Assembly (NCBI RefSeq): GCF_904848625.1
Contig: NZ_CAJHCP010000006.1
Coordinates: 62,001-126,000, forward strand
DNA: 64,000 bases
DNA from: Paraburkholderia metrosideri
GTDB lineage: Bacteria; Pseudomonadota; Gammaproteobacteria; Burkholderiales; Burkholderiaceae
Reading direction: 5' to 3'
In this document: piece after piece, positions 43,410-52,601 of the stretch
Numbering within the stretch: position 1 is the first letter of the stretch
How the letters are laid out: every line of letters starts with the position of its first letter
Position numbers and translations under genes: made by a program
The notes under the pieces: generated by a model
Databases searched by the model: none
What the model was told of the DNA's origin: nothing
The model's input: only the letters and a program-made list of their open reading frames with translations

Positions 43410-44798
43410 TTACGCTGCCGCTTCGTAAAGCGTCTTCGCCAGCCGGTTGTGCTGCTCAATGACCGGTCCCAGCTCCAGCGTCGCCAACTGTCCGTCCTTC
43501 ACCACCACCTTGCCGCCGATCACGCTATAGCTCACCTGCGACGGCGCGCAAAACACCAGCGCCGCAACCGGGTCATGCAAGGCCCCGGCAAACAGCGGCT
43601 GACGCAGATCGAATGACACGAAGTCCGCCGCCATGCCCGGTGCCAAAGCGCCGATATCGTCGCGGTTGAGCACCTTCGCGCCGCCTAGCGTCGCGATTTC
43701 CAATGCCTCTCGCGCGGTCATCGCGTCGGGCCCGAAACCGACCCGCTGCAGCAGCAACGCCTGCCGCACTTCCGCGACCATCTGCGCGCCATCGTTCGAC
43801 GCCGATCCGTCCACGCCCAGGCCAACCGGCACGCCGGCCAGCCGCATCCGCCTGACCGGCGCAATACCCGACGCAAGCCGCATATTCGAACAGGGGCAAT
43901 GCGCAACACCAGTACCCGTACGAGCGAACAATTCGATACCCGCATCGTCGAGTTGCACACAATGCGCATGCCAGACATCGTGACCGACCCAACCGAGATC
44001 TTCCGCATACTCCGCGGGCGTCATGCCGAACTTCTCGCGGCTGTACGCAATATCGTTGACGTTCTCCGCCAGGTGCGTATGCAGCGACACACCATACTGC
44101 CGCGCCATCACCGCCGACTCGCGCATCAGATCGCGGCTCACGGAGAATGGCGAGCACGGCGCGACGACGACACGCAGCATCGCGTAACGGCCTTCGTCGT
44201 GGTACGTCTCGATCAGACGCTGGGTGTCCTTCAAAATCTCCGGCTCGCGTTCGACCACTGAATCCGGCGGCAAACCGCCGTCCTTCTGCCCGACGCTCAT
44301 ACTGCCGCGCGCCGCGTGAAAACGCATGCCGATCCGCTGCGCGGCGGCGATGCTGTCGTCGAGTCGGCTGCCGTTCGGATAGATATACAGATGATCGCTC
44401 GACGTCGTGCAGCCGGACAGCAGCAGCTCGGCCATCGCCGTCAGCGTCGAGACTTCGATCATCTCCGGCGTGAGGTTTGCCCACACCTTGTAGAGACTGG
44501 TGAGCCAGCCGAACAACTCGGCGTTCTGCGCGGCGGGTATCGCACGCGTCAGGCTCTGGTACATATGGTGATGCGTATTCACGAGACCCGGGATCACCAG
44601 GTGGCCGCGCATGTCCAGCACTTCGTCGGCCGTTTGCGGCAAGTCCGCCGTGGGTCCGACCGCGACGATCCGGTTGTCCTCGATATACAGGCCGCCGTCG
44701 CGCAATTCGCGCCGGGCGCCGTCCATCGTGACCAGCACGTCCGCGTGCTTGACCAGCATCGTTTTCTTAGGCTTATTAGCCGTCTGCTCCATCGTCAT
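43410..44798 (-). CDS. 8-Oxoguanine deaminase-type amidohydrolase
   Basis: A 462-aa cytoplasmic metal-dependent hydrolase of the TrzN/AtzB/cytosine-deaminase-like superfamily. Metal ligands: HHH in NTHHHMYQ (residues 76-78), HTHLAE, HAHCVQLDDAGIELFARTG, and the Asp of GLGVDGSASNDG. Enzymes of this subfamily deaminate 8-oxoguanine to urate (or s-triazine-type substrates), which links the importer to the urate genes that follow. The ATG at 44798 is chosen for its CGGAGAAAACGA SD. Length is typical. Confidence 0.8.
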   Translation of the reverse strand: MTMEQTANKPKKTMLVKHADVLVTMDGARRELRDGGLYIEDNRIVAVGPTADLPQTADEVLDMRGHLVIPGLVNTHHHMYQSLTRAIPAAQNAELFGWLTSLYKVWANLTPEMIEVSTLTAMAELLLSGCTTSSDHLYIYPNGSRLDDSIAAAQRIGMRFHAARGSMSVGQKDGGLPPDSVVEREPEILKDTQRLIETYHDEGRYAMLRVVVAPCSPFSVSRDLMRESAVMARQYGVSLHTHLAENVNDIAYSREKFGMTPAEYAEDLGWVGHDVWHAHCVQLDDAGIELFARTGTGVAHCPCSNMRLASGIAPVRRMRLAGVPVGLGVDGSASNDGAQMVAEVRQALLLQRVGFGPDAMTAREALEIATLGGAKVLNRDDIGALAPGMAADFVSFDLRQPLFAGALHDPVAALVFCAPSQVSYSVIGGKVVVKDGQLATLELGPVIEQHNRLAKTLYEAAA

Positions 44799-45336
44799 TC
44801 GTTTTCTCCGCTTCAATGCTTCCGTGCAAAGTCGTTCGAACGCGATGTGGCGCACGCTCACCGTGCCGCCGCGTCCCGTCGAACGCCGTTGGCCCGGTTA
44901 CCCAGCGTATTCCGCCGTCTTCGGGGTGTGCGCCGCGCCCGAACGCTTCGGGCTCCTGTTTGCTGCGGCACACAGCCATAACCTTCGACGGCCAAAAAAA
45001 CGCTGACAACTCACGCCACTGAGATACCCACCTTCACGCTGCCGATATAGTGGGCCTTTTTTGGCGCCGGTACGATCCGCCGGTAGATTCAATGCAACGT
45101 AAAAGTCGCACGAATCGGTATGCTGAGGCTTTCAACAGGCTGTCTGTCATGCGCCGGGGCTTATCTTTCCTATCTCGCGCGCGCTGAACGGAACATCCTT
45201 TCTACAATGGCTGCCACGGCGCTCGCTTCAATTCGCCGACGGGTATGTAGCCACTGACGTGGAGCCTCGATCCGCCGCAAACGTATCTGGATCGGGCCGC
45301 CGCCGAAACCTCGCAAACACACAAGGAAAATTGCGA
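44799..45336. other. Divergent promoter region, deaminase / uraH
   Basis: 538 bp with no convincing gene. A TACAAT (45203-45208) is a possible -10 for uraH. Contains an A-run (44995-45000). Operators not identified. Confidence 0.4.
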
Positions 45337-45690
45337 ATGGGAAAGCTCACAACCCATGTGCTCGACACCGCGAACGGCCGTCCCGGCGCGGGCATCAAGG
45401 TCGAACTCTTCGCGCTCGCGGGTGACACCCGCCGCGCGCTCAAAACCACCACCACCAATGACGATGGCCGCTGCGACCAGCCGTTGCTCGAAGGCGACGC
45501 GCTAGTCGCCGGCGAATACGAACTCGTGTTCGGCGCGGGCGACTATTTCGCGTCGATCGGCACGAAGGTGCCGGAGCCGCGGTTCGTCGATCGTGTCGTG
45601 CTGCGCTTTGGCGTCGCCGATGCCGGTGCGCACTATCACGTGCCGCTGCTGGTGTCGCCGTGGTCATACAGCACGTATCGCGGCAGCTAG
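45337..45690 (+). CDS. uraH: 5-Hydroxyisourate hydrolase (transthyretin-like)
   Basis: A 117-aa protein: GKLTTHVLDTANGRPGAGIK at the start (His of the HVLD motif) and the terminal YRGS signature that distinguishes HIU hydrolase from transthyretin. Converts 5-hydroxyisourate (the PuuD product) to OHCU. AAGGAAAA precedes the ATG at 45337. The AGGAGG of a small downstream frame overlaps its stop. Confidence 0.93.
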   Translation: MGKLTTHVLDTANGRPGAGIKVELFALAGDTRRALKTTTTNDDGRCDQPLLEGDALVAGEYELVFGAGDYFASIGTKVPEPRFVDRVVLRFGVADAGAHYHVPLLVSPWSYSTYRGS

Positions 45691-45699
45691 GAGGCTGAC

Positions 45700-45867
45700 G
45701 TGGACGCTCGCTCGATTGCATTGCGCAGAGGGTCGCCCGACACGGTGACCTTTCCGCGAAACGCAATCGACCGCGTGCGGCTCGATCCGGCGGCCGGCGA
45801 CCGGCGATCCGGCGATCCGGCGATCCGGCGATCCGGCGACCGGCGATCCGGCTCGAAGCGCTGTTAA
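45700..45867 (+). CDS. Candidate 55-aa protein with a repeat-encoded tail, unknown
   Basis: GTG start at 45700 with an ideal AGGAGG (45689-45694) five bases before it, ending TAA at 45865-45867. The first 30 residues (MDARSIALRRGSPDTVTFPR) look ordinary; the tail (RRSGDPAIRRSGDRRSGS) is translated from the CGGCGATC tandem repeat. No family recognised. May be a small gene or the wreck of a longer one disrupted by repeat expansion. Confidence 0.35.
   Translation: MDARSIALRRGSPDTVTFPRNAIDRVRLDPAAGDRRSGDPAIRRSGDRRSGSKRC
45802..45848. repeat. Tandem 8-bp repeat, CGGCGATC type
   Basis: Four exact CGGCGATC units (45802-45833), then CGGCGAC and another CGGCGATC (45834-45848), all inside the 328-bp gap between uraH and puuD. 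It is GATC-rich. Confidence 0.75.
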
Positions 45868-46018
45868 ACAATGGCGCGGTGCGAACTGAGCGCAGCGCGT
45901 CTTTCACCCCGCAGTCGGCGCAATGATGTGATAGGTGCCCGGGACCCGTCTGGCGGGTCCACCCAAGGCCGAACGTCAGCGCGCATATAACGAATCAGAT
46001 CAGAAGTGGAGGAGTTTC

Positions 46019-47212
46019 ATGGAAGGCTTTATCACCGACTGGCTGAACCTGGCGATCCGCTGGTTCCACGTCATCGCCGCGATTGCATGGATCGGCGAAT
46101 CGTTCTATTTCGTCGCGCTCGACAACAGCCTGAAACCGCCAACGGACCCGAATCAGCGCCGGCGCGGCGTGTTCGGCGAACTGTGGCACGTGCACGGCGG
46201 CGGCTTCTACAACATGCAGAAGTACACCGTCGCGCCGCCGGAAATGCCGGACGACCTGCACTGGTCGAAGTGGCCGTCGTACACCACGTGGCTGTCGGGC
46301 TTCGGTCTGTTCACCGTGCTGTATCTGTTCTCGCCATCCACGTACCTGATCGACAAGAACGTGCTCGATATGGGCCCGGTGGTCGCGGTGGCGTCGGCCA
46401 TCGGCTTTCTCGCCGCGGGTTGGATCGTCTATGACTCGCTGTGCCGACTGCTCGGCACCAAAGACAAGGTGCTCGGCATCTGCGTCGGCGTGTATGTGTT
46501 CATCGCCGCGTGGCTCGCTTGCCACATTTTCGCGGGCCGCGCCGCTTACCTGATCATGGGCGCGATGCTGGCGACCATCATGTCGGCCAACGTGTTCTTC
46601 GTGATCATTCCGGGCCAGCGCAAGATGGTGGCCGCGATGCTCAAGGGCGATACGCCGAACCCGATCTACGGCAAGCGCGGCAAGCAACGCTCGGTGCACA
46701 ACACGTATTTCACGTTGCCGGTGGTGTTCGCGATGCTGTCGAACCACTACGCGATGACCTACACGCATCCGTACAACTGGGCGGTGCTGCTGGTCATCAT
46801 GCTGGCCGGTGCGCTGATCCGTCAGTTCTTCGTGATGCGTCATCGGGGCCAGGTGCTGTGGTATCTGCCGCTGGTCGGCATCGCACTGATGTTCTGCGCA
46901 TTGGTCTGGACCATGCCGAAGCCGATCGTGCCGCAGGCGCAAGCGGCAAACGCGCCGTCGGTGAAGGTGGCCGATATCGCGCCGGTGTTGCAACAGCGTT
47001 GCGTGGCTTGCCACTCCGCGCATCCGACGATGATGGGCAGCGCACCTGCTGGCGTATTGCTCGATACGCCGGATGAAATCTCGCAAAACGCGCAGCGGAT
47101 CTATCAGCAGGCGGTGACGTTGAAGGCCATGCCGCTGGGCAACGTCACGCACATGACCGACGATGAACGGATGAAAATCGCCGCGTGGTTTGAAGGTGGT
47201 GCGGTGAAGTGA
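46019..47212 (+). CDS. puuD: Membrane-bound urate hydroxylase/oxidase with C-terminal cytochrome c
   Basis: A 397-aa inner-membrane protein. N-terminal family block WLNLAIRWFHVIAAIAWIGE, about eight TM helices, then a C-terminal cytochrome c domain with the heme motif CVACH (about residues 327-331) and a later Met ligand candidate in KAMPLGNVTHM. Oxidises urate to 5-hydroxyisourate, passing electrons to the respiratory chain. A strong TGGAGGAG precedes the ATG at 46019. Followed by a terminator, then the hipBA module. Confidence 0.93.
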   Translation: MEGFITDWLNLAIRWFHVIAAIAWIGESFYFVALDNSLKPPTDPNQRRRGVFGELWHVHGGGFYNMQKYTVAPPEMPDDLHWSKWPSYTTWLSGFGLFTVLYLFSPSTYLIDKNVLDMGPVVAVASAIGFLAAGWIVYDSLCRLLGTKDKVLGICVGVYVFIAAWLACHIFAGRAAYLIMGAMLATIMSANVFFVIIPGQRKMVAAMLKGDTPNPIYGKRGKQRSVHNTYFTLPVVFAMLSNHYAMTYTHPYNWAVLLVIMLAGALIRQFFVMRHRGQVLWYLPLVGIALMFCALVWTMPKPIVPQAQAANAPSVKVADIAPVLQQRCVACHSAHPTMMGSAPAGVLLDTPDEISQNAQRIYQQAVTLKAMPLGNVTHMTDDERMKIAAWFEGGAVK

Positions 47213-47300
47213 GCTTTCTGCGCGGATTGAATGCCGGGCCTGGGGTCCGGTAGCCAGGCTGGTGTCCAGGCAGGCGTCCAGGTAGACAGTCGGTAACATG

Positions 47301-47339
47301 AAGCGGGCTTTTCGCGTGAGCGGGAAGCCCGCTTTTTTT
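47301..47339 (+). terminator. Terminator after puuD
   Basis: AAGCGGGCTT (47301-47310) and AAGCCCGCTT (47325-47334) with a T-run to 47339. Confidence 0.8.
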
Positions 47340-47386
47340 ATCCCCTCCCCGTGGAGGCATTAGCATTAGCGCATCTCATTGAGCCA

Positions 47387-47522
47387 TGTAGCCCACGGGC
47401 TACAAAAATAAGACATTCTCATTAAATTGTGGCCCTTGGGACACAAAGCAAAGTTTAATTTTTGTGCCTTATGGGCTACAATAAGATCGGTAATGGCGAA
47501 AATTGATGCCTTGGGGCTACAT
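47387..47522 (+). promoter_or_regulatory. hipBA promoter with four operator-like palindromes
   Basis: Consensus TTGTRGCCC-N2-GGGCTACAA. O1 TGTAGCCC-AC-GGGCTACA (47387-47404, perfect); O2 TTGTGGCCC-TT-GGGACACAA (47427-47446, one mismatch); O3 TTGTGCCTTATGGGCTACAA (47462-47481, right half exact), overlapping the possible -10 TACAAT (47477-47482); O4 TTGATGCCTTGGGGCTACAT (47503-47522, right half). Centres lie about 41, 35 and 41 bp apart, on one DNA face or nearly so. Confidence 0.7.
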
Positions 47523-47789
47523 ATGACCAATCTGGCCGACGTATCCGACATGCTCAAAAACGTGCGACGCGAAAGCAAGCTGTCGCAGGAAGAACTGGCG
47601 CGCCGCGCAGGCGTTGCGCGCACCACCGTCGCGCGCATGGAAACGCTCGCCAAAAGCGATATGAGCGTGTCGGTGCTCGTGCGCCTGCTCGAAGCTGCCG
47701 GCTACGACCTCAAATTCGTCGAGCATGGGCACGGGCGCACGCTCGAAGATATCCTCGCTGAACAGCGCAGTGTGGACCCGAACCAATGA
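47523..47789 (+). CDS. hipB: HipB-type XRE antitoxin/repressor
   Basis: An 88-aa protein with one XRE helix-turn-helix: VRRESKLSQEELARRAGVAR, then TTVARMETL. It should neutralise HipA and repress the operon by binding the palindromes just upstream. The ATG at 47523 is directly behind O4; an earlier in-frame ATG at 47493 is also possible but would leave a transcript leader of only a few bases. Its stop overlaps hipA in ATGA (47786-47789). Confidence 0.87.
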   Translation: MTNLADVSDMLKNVRRESKLSQEELARRAGVARTTVARMETLAKSDMSVSVLVRLLEAAGYDLKFVEHGHGRTLEDILAEQRSVDPNQ

Positions 47790-49132
47790 GGCTCGACGTT
47801 CAGGTACTGGGCAAAAACGTCGCCGCGCTTTATCGCGAGCGCGACGACTACGTCCTCAAATACAACGCCCATGCGAATGCCGCCGATTTCGTCAGCCTCA
47901 CCATGCCGGTGCGCGACGAGGCATGGCGCTGGCCACGCGACCTGCATCCGTTTTTCCGGCAGAACCTGCCGGAGGGTTATCTGCTGAATCTGATCCGCGA
48001 ACAATTCGGGCCGTTGCTCGACGGCACCGACCTGTCGCTGCTCGCGGTGGTCGGCGCGATGGGAATTGGACGGGTCACCGTCACGCCTGAAGGCGTCGCG
48101 CCCGGCACCGAACTGGAAGCGCTCGACGTGCAGCACATTCTGCACGGCGACAACACCGCCGAACATTTCTCGCAACTCGTGCGCGAATATGCGCGCGCGG
48201 CTATCTCGGGCGCGGTGCCGAAGTTCATCGCGCCGGATCGTCAAGCGGACAGTGAAACGATGGCGATGCCGCTCGGCAAGCCGACCATCCGCACGAGCCG
48301 TCACATCGTCAAAGGTTCGGACGACAGCACGCCGTTTCTCGGCTTCAACGAGTTCTATTCAATGCGCGTGCTGGAACGGCTCGGCGTTGCCAAGGTGGCG
48401 CGCACGCAGATGTCGGACGATGGCCGCGCACTGATTGTCGAGCGCTTCGATGTCGATGCCGACGGACTGCCGGCCTATGGCGTCGAAGACATGTGTGGTC
48501 TGCTGGGTTTGCCGCCGCACGAAAAATACAACTCGACTACCGAGAAAATGCTGAATGCGGCGCGGGCCTACCTGCTCGATCGCGACAGCGTGCGGCTTGA
48601 ACTGGAACAACTGGCGTGGCATCTGCTGTCGAACTACGTGGTGCGCAATGCGGACTGTCATACGAAGAACGTCGCGCTGTTCTACACGTCGGTCGACGAC
48701 GTAGCGTTCACGCCTGTCTACGATATCGTCACGACGCAGGCTTACCCGCGCTTTGCGGCCAATCCGCCAGGGCTGCCGATCGACGGTCGCAAGACATGGG
48801 CGGCCGGCAAGTCGCTGGAGCGATTCTTCAATACGCGGATGGGAATCGCGCCGCGGCACTACGCGCAGATGGTCGAAGCGTTATGCGATTCGGCGGTCAG
48901 CGTGGGTCATGAGCTGATCGAAGCGGCACGCAATGAACCGCAGTGGCACACCGTCGCCAAACAGATGCTGCACGCGTGGGACGACGGTATGGCGTCGTTG
49001 CGCTCGCCGAAGAAGAGCCTGCAATTCAAAGGGCTTAAACCTGCGATCGAAGCGGCGGGATTTTCCGCGCCCGAACCTGCTGAAAAGACGCGCGAGGTGA
49101 TCGGGCGATCGCCTTTGCTTGGCAAACGGTGA
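47786..49132 (+). CDS. hipA: HipA-type serine/threonine kinase toxin
   Basis: A 448-aa HipA-family kinase. Seen: SGAVPKF (141-147, P-loop-like ATP contact), HIVKGSD with Lys176, ERFD (219-222), the catalytic RNADCHTKN (287-295, Asp290) and the metal-binding YDIVTT (312-317). In E. coli HipA phosphorylates GltX and causes growth arrest and persistence; the target here is not known. All catalytic motifs appear intact. The pair is flanked by terminators on both sides. Confidence 0.88.
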   Translation: MRLDVQVLGKNVAALYRERDDYVLKYNAHANAADFVSLTMPVRDEAWRWPRDLHPFFRQNLPEGYLLNLIREQFGPLLDGTDLSLLAVVGAMGIGRVTVTPEGVAPGTELEALDVQHILHGDNTAEHFSQLVREYARAAISGAVPKFIAPDRQADSETMAMPLGKPTIRTSRHIVKGSDDSTPFLGFNEFYSMRVLERLGVAKVARTQMSDDGRALIVERFDVDADGLPAYGVEDMCGLLGLPPHEKYNSTTEKMLNAARAYLLDRDSVRLELEQLAWHLLSNYVVRNADCHTKNVALFYTSVDDVAFTPVYDIVTTQAYPRFAANPPGLPIDGRKTWAAGKSLERFFNTRMGIAPRHYAQMVEALCDSAVSVGHELIEAARNEPQWHTVAKQMLHAWDDGMASLRSPKKSLQFKGLKPAIEAAGFSAPEPAEKTREVIGRSPLLGKR

Positions 49133-49166
49133 ATGACCGGTCGCACAGTCGGGTCTGTGGCGGATG

Positions 49167-49206
49167 AAAAAAGACTCGCGGCACCTGCATGCCGCGAGTC
49201 TTTTTT
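49167..49206. terminator. Bidirectional terminator between hipA and allA
   Basis: A perfect 17-bp stem (49167-49183 with 49190-49206) starting with AAAAAAGACTCG and ending CGAGTCTTTTTT; loop CCTGCA. Serves both converging genes. Confidence 0.92.
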
Positions 49207-49245
49207 AGAAGCTGCGTGCAACCCGAAGCGGGCGCAACAGAAAAC

Positions 49246-49758
49246 CTAAACCGCCACTGCGCTCAGCGCATCTTCCGTGAGCCACAGCGACTCGGCCAGA
49301 TCCAGTTCGTTCAGATTGAGCCCATCCCCGCCACGATCGACGACGATAAAGTCGCTCACGTCGCCCAGCGCAATCAGCGGATGGTGCCAGACGCCCTTCG
49401 CATAATTGACGCCCTGCCAGCCGCTCGTGACGAACGCGCGAATCTTCGACGCGTCGAGATCGCCCGCCGGCGCCACCACGACCAGATACGGCTTGTCATT
49501 CAGCGGCACGAACGCCTGACTGCCCAGCGGATGACGCTCGAGCATCTTCACTTCGAACGGCAACACGCGCGGTTGACCGCGAAACAGATTCACCAGCGTG
49601 CGGCCATTCTCGTCGGTGACATCCACTTTCGCGAGATCGTGAAAACGGATCGTCGTGCCGAGGTTGATCGGAATCTGTTTCGCGCCTTCCAGTTCGATCA
49701 CGTCGCCGAACGCGGCGAACCCCTCTTTCGTCAACGGTTCGATGGCGAGCGTTTTCAT
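49246..49758 (-). CDS. allA: Ureidoglycolate lyase
   Basis: A 170-aa cupin-like enzyme: [20 protein letters not shown] start, [20 protein letters not shown] and [20 protein letters not shown] family blocks. Splits ureidoglycolate into glyoxylate and urea, the last step of allantoin breakdown. The ATG 49758 overlaps the allantoicase stop (ATGA). Last gene of the minus-strand cluster. Confidence 0.92.
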   Translation of the reverse strand: MKTLAIEPLTKEGFAAFGDVIELEGAKQIPINLGTTIRFHDLAKVDVTDENGRTLVNLFRGQPRVLPFEVKMLERHPLGSQAFVPLNDKPYLVVVAPAGDLDASKIRAFVTSGWQGVNYAKGVWHHPLIALGDVSDFIVVDRGGDGLNLNELDLAESLWLTEDALSAVAV

Positions 49759-50768
49759 GATGCGAGCGTGCCCCACAGACGCAGACGCGATACGCCGCCG
49801 TCCGGAATGATGTTAAAGCGAACGTGCGTGACCGGACCCAGCGCCGCGATCTCACTTTCGAAGAAATGCTGCTTGTCCATTTGCAGCTTCTGTTCGCCGA
49901 GCAGCACCGGCCAGAACATGGCCTGCGTGACCAGCGAGCTGTCGGTGCCGCCCGTCACGTACGCGGCCTGAATCGAGCAGCGGTCCGGATAGTTGCCCTT
50001 GAAGTGGGCCGTGTCGACTTCGATCTTTTTGATCACGCCGGGTTGCGCCAGCGCGATGATCGCCCAGTCGTTGCCGGGCTCACGACGACGGCGCGTTTCC
50101 CAGCCGTCGCCCATGTTCACACCACGGCCCGGCATCAGCAACGTGGACGCTGCGCCGAAGTGCTGGTTGTTCGCGCCGACCAGATACGCGCCGTTTTCCA
50201 TCGCGGCCAGATCGAACTGGTCGGTGCGGCTCGCCCCAGCCCAGTCGACCTGCGGCTGACCGTACACGCGCAGACGCGCAATGCCGCCGTCCGGATAGAT
50301 GTTCACGCGCAGATGCGTGTACGCATTCGTGTCGCTGACTTCGTGATAGTGGTGGCTATTGCCCTGCAAGGTCGACGACGGCACGATCTCCGTCCACTTC
50401 GTCGATTGATTCGGCGCGCCGTCCACCACGCGCGCCGCTTCCACCGACGCCGCCGGCGGGAAGTTACCCGTGAAGTGGCTGGTATCGAGGTCGAGGCCCT
50501 TGATCACGCCCGGCCGCGCGAGCTTGACGATGCACCAGTCGTAGCCCGACACGCGCTTGCGGCGTGTTTCCCAGCCGTCCATCCACTTGCCGTTGTCGTC
50601 GTACTTGCCCGGAATGAAGACGGCCGGTTCCGGATTCAGCATGCGTTCCTTCGGTGCGAAGAAATCGTCGCTGGACTCGAGCGCCTGCGCGCCCAGACGC
50701 GGGTCCGCCAGATTCACATAGCGGCGCGTGAATTCCGGTGCGTTGGGGTCGAGAATCGGGAGTGCCAT
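49755..50768 (-). CDS. alc: Allantoicase
   Basis: A 337-aa protein with two repeats of a discoidin-like jelly-roll fold: [10 protein letters not shown]...GYDWCIVKL...SHFTGNFPP (about 60-110) and [10 protein letters not shown]...NDWAIIAL...AHFKGNYPD (about 220-275). Hydrolyses allantoate to ureidoglycolate and urea. AAGGAAGA precedes the ATG at 50768. Sits 109 bp after uraD on the same strand. Confidence 0.93.
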   Translation of the reverse strand: MALPILDPNAPEFTRRYVNLADPRLGAQALESSDDFFAPKERMLNPEPAVFIPGKYDDNGKWMDGWETRRKRVSGYDWCIVKLARPGVIKGLDLDTSHFTGNFPPAASVEAARVVDGAPNQSTKWTEIVPSSTLQGNSHHYHEVSDTNAYTHLRVNIYPDGGIARLRVYGQPQVDWAGASRTDQFDLAAMENGAYLVGANNQHFGAASTLLMPGRGVNMGDGWETRRRREPGNDWAIIALAQPGVIKKIEVDTAHFKGNYPDRCSIQAAYVTGGTDSSLVTQAMFWPVLLGEQKLQMDKQHFFESEIAALGPVTHVRFNIIPDGGVSRLRLWGTLAS

Positions 50769-50877
50769 CTTTGTCTTCCTTGATTGTGGGTGCTGAAAAA
50801 ACGTTTCGATTCGAGGATTGCGACGCGTGTGCGGTTGAAGGCGTGATCGGCACCGCGCCGACACCACGCCTGAACCG

Positions 50878-51399
50878 TTACGCGTCGATCAGATCGTCGA
50901 GCCGCAAACGTGCGATGCGGTAGATCTGGTCGAGGCTCGCGCGCAATTCGTCGGCACGGCTGTTGTTCACGCGCGCCTCGAAGTTCGCGATGATGCCGTG
51001 ACGGTCGTAGCCGCGCACCGCCAGAATGAACGGAAAGCCGAACTTCTCGCGGTACGCGCTGTTCAGCGCGAGCAGTTTGTCGAACTCTTGCTGCGTGCAT
51101 TGCGCGAGGCCCGCGCCGCTCTGCTCGCGGGTCGATTCGGCGGTGAGCTCACCGCGCACCGCGGCCTTGCCGGCCAGCTCCGGGTGAGCGTTGATCAGCG
51201 CCAGTTGTTGCTCTTCACCAGCGGCTTCGACGATTCCCGACATCTTGCGATGCAACTCGTCGATGCTGGCGAACGGCCGCTGTGGCGCGGCGATTTCCGC
51301 GACCCACGGCGAGTGCTCGAAGATGCCCGAAAGCGCGGTGACAAACGCATCGGCCGGAACGCTGTTGAGTTGGTCGAGAGTGTATTGCATCGCCTTCAT
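50878..51399 (-). CDS. uraD: OHCU decarboxylase
   Basis: A 173-aa helical enzyme. Family pattern [20 protein letters not shown], catalytic His in SIDELHRKM, and [17 protein letters not shown]. Decarboxylates OHCU to S-allantoin. The start ATG 51399 overlaps the PuuE stop (51396-51399). Another Met lies three codons in. Confidence 0.92.
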   Translation of the reverse strand: MKAMQYTLDQLNSVPADAFVTALSGIFEHSPWVAEIAAPQRPFASIDELHRKMSGIVEAAGEEQQLALINAHPELAGKAAVRGELTAESTREQSGAGLAQCTQQEFDKLLALNSAYREKFGFPFILAVRGYDRHGIIANFEARVNNSRADELRASLDQIYRIARLRLDDLIDA

Positions 51400-52346
51400 G
51401 CCGCTGCCCCGCGGTTGGTTTGCTGATAAGGATGATGTTCGCGCCAGTGACGCGCGATATCGACGCGCCGCGTCACCCACACACGATCATGCTGTTCGAT
51501 ATGGTCGAGAAAACGTTGCAACGCGCGGAAACGTCCCGGACGGCCGAGCAACCGGCAGTGCATGCCGATGGACAGCATCTTCGGTGCTTCGTCGCCTTCT
51601 TCGTAGAGCACGTCGAATGCATCGCGCAGATAGGTGAAGAAGTGGTCTGCCGTGTTGAAACCTTGCGGGCTCGCGAAGCGCATGTCGTTGGTGTCGAGCG
51701 TGTACGGCACGATCAGTTGCGGCTCCGTTTTGCCGCCCTTGACCTCGACGTCCATCCAGAACGGCAGATCGTCGCCGTAGTAATCCGAGTCGTACAGAAA
51801 GCCGCCGTACTCGGCGACCAGACGGTGCGTATTCGGGCTGTCGCGGCCGGTGTACCAGCCGAGCGGACGCTCGCCGGTCACGCGCTCGATCGCTTCCATG
51901 CCCAGGCGCATGTGCTCCGCCTCTTTCTCCGGCGATACGTCCTGGTAATGAATCCACCGATAGCCGTGGCACGCGATCTCATGACCCAGTTCGACAAAGG
52001 CGCGCGCCAGATCCGGATGCCGTTCGATTGCCATGCCGACCCCAAACACCGTCAGCGGCAAGTGACGCTTTTCGAACTCGCGCAAGATGCGCCAGACGCC
52101 TGCCCGCGAGCCGTATTCGTAAATCGACTCCATGCTCATGTGGCGCGACGGATACGCCGCAGCGCCGACGATCTCCGACAAAAACTGCTCCGAGCCGGGG
52201 TCGCCATGCAACACGCAGTTTTCACCGCCCTCTTCGTAATTCAGGACGAATTGCACCGCAACGCGCGCTCGACCCGGCCAGTTTGCCTGTACCGGGTGGC
52301 GGCCGTAGCCGATCAGATCACGTGGGTAGTTCGAGTCGAGTGGCAT
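51396..52346 (-). CDS. puuE: Allantoinase PuuE (polysaccharide deacetylase-like)
   Basis: A 316-aa NodB-like TIM-barrel enzyme. PRDLIGYGRHPVQANWPGRA start; HGYRWIHY with metal-type His; GWYTGRDSPNTHRLV; SIGMHCRLLGRPGRF. PuuE hydrolyses allantoin to allantoate without needing a metal, unlike AllB. First gene of the puuE-uraD-alc-allA unit. The 255 bp upstream hold a terminator of the next gene and a half operator (TTGACAA, around 52350). Confidence 0.92.
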   Translation of the reverse strand: MPLDSNYPRDLIGYGRHPVQANWPGRARVAVQFVLNYEEGGENCVLHGDPGSEQFLSEIVGAAAYPSRHMSMESIYEYGSRAGVWRILREFEKRHLPLTVFGVGMAIERHPDLARAFVELGHEIACHGYRWIHYQDVSPEKEAEHMRLGMEAIERVTGERPLGWYTGRDSPNTHRLVAEYGGFLYDSDYYGDDLPFWMDVEVKGGKTEPQLIVPYTLDTNDMRFASPQGFNTADHFFTYLRDAFDVLYEEGDEAPKMLSIGMHCRLLGRPGRFRALQRFLDHIEQHDRVWVTRRVDIARHWREHHPYQQTNRGAAA

Positions 52347-52555
52347 GGTTTGACAATGCGTGGTGACGGTATGAAATAGTCGCGCGACGCTCACGGGGCT
52401 GTCACAAGGCGGACAAGTGGGCTTTGCGCGAGCCCGCGTGTGCCGTGAAAGTGCTACCTGCCTGTATGAGCGTCTCGCCGGCGCGAGGCTGAAAACACCG
52501 CTGAATCAGCGGCAAAGCCAGCGTTTTACGACCCGCGCCGAGTTGAACCAGTGTA

Positions 52556-52588
52556 GCGAAAACACCCGGGTGCGCCCATACACCCGGG
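52556..52588 (-). terminator. Terminator of the racemase gene
   Basis: On the minus strand CCCGGGTG (52588-52581) pairs with CACCCGGG (52572-52565), then TGTTTTCG. Separates racemase from puuE. Confidence 0.6.
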
Positions 52589-52601
52589 CAGATAGTGCGT
52601 G

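Noticed and set aside
45440-45907. Minus-strand protein over the CGGCGATC repeat
   Set aside because: Arg-rich translation of uraH antisense and the repeat; no start signal.
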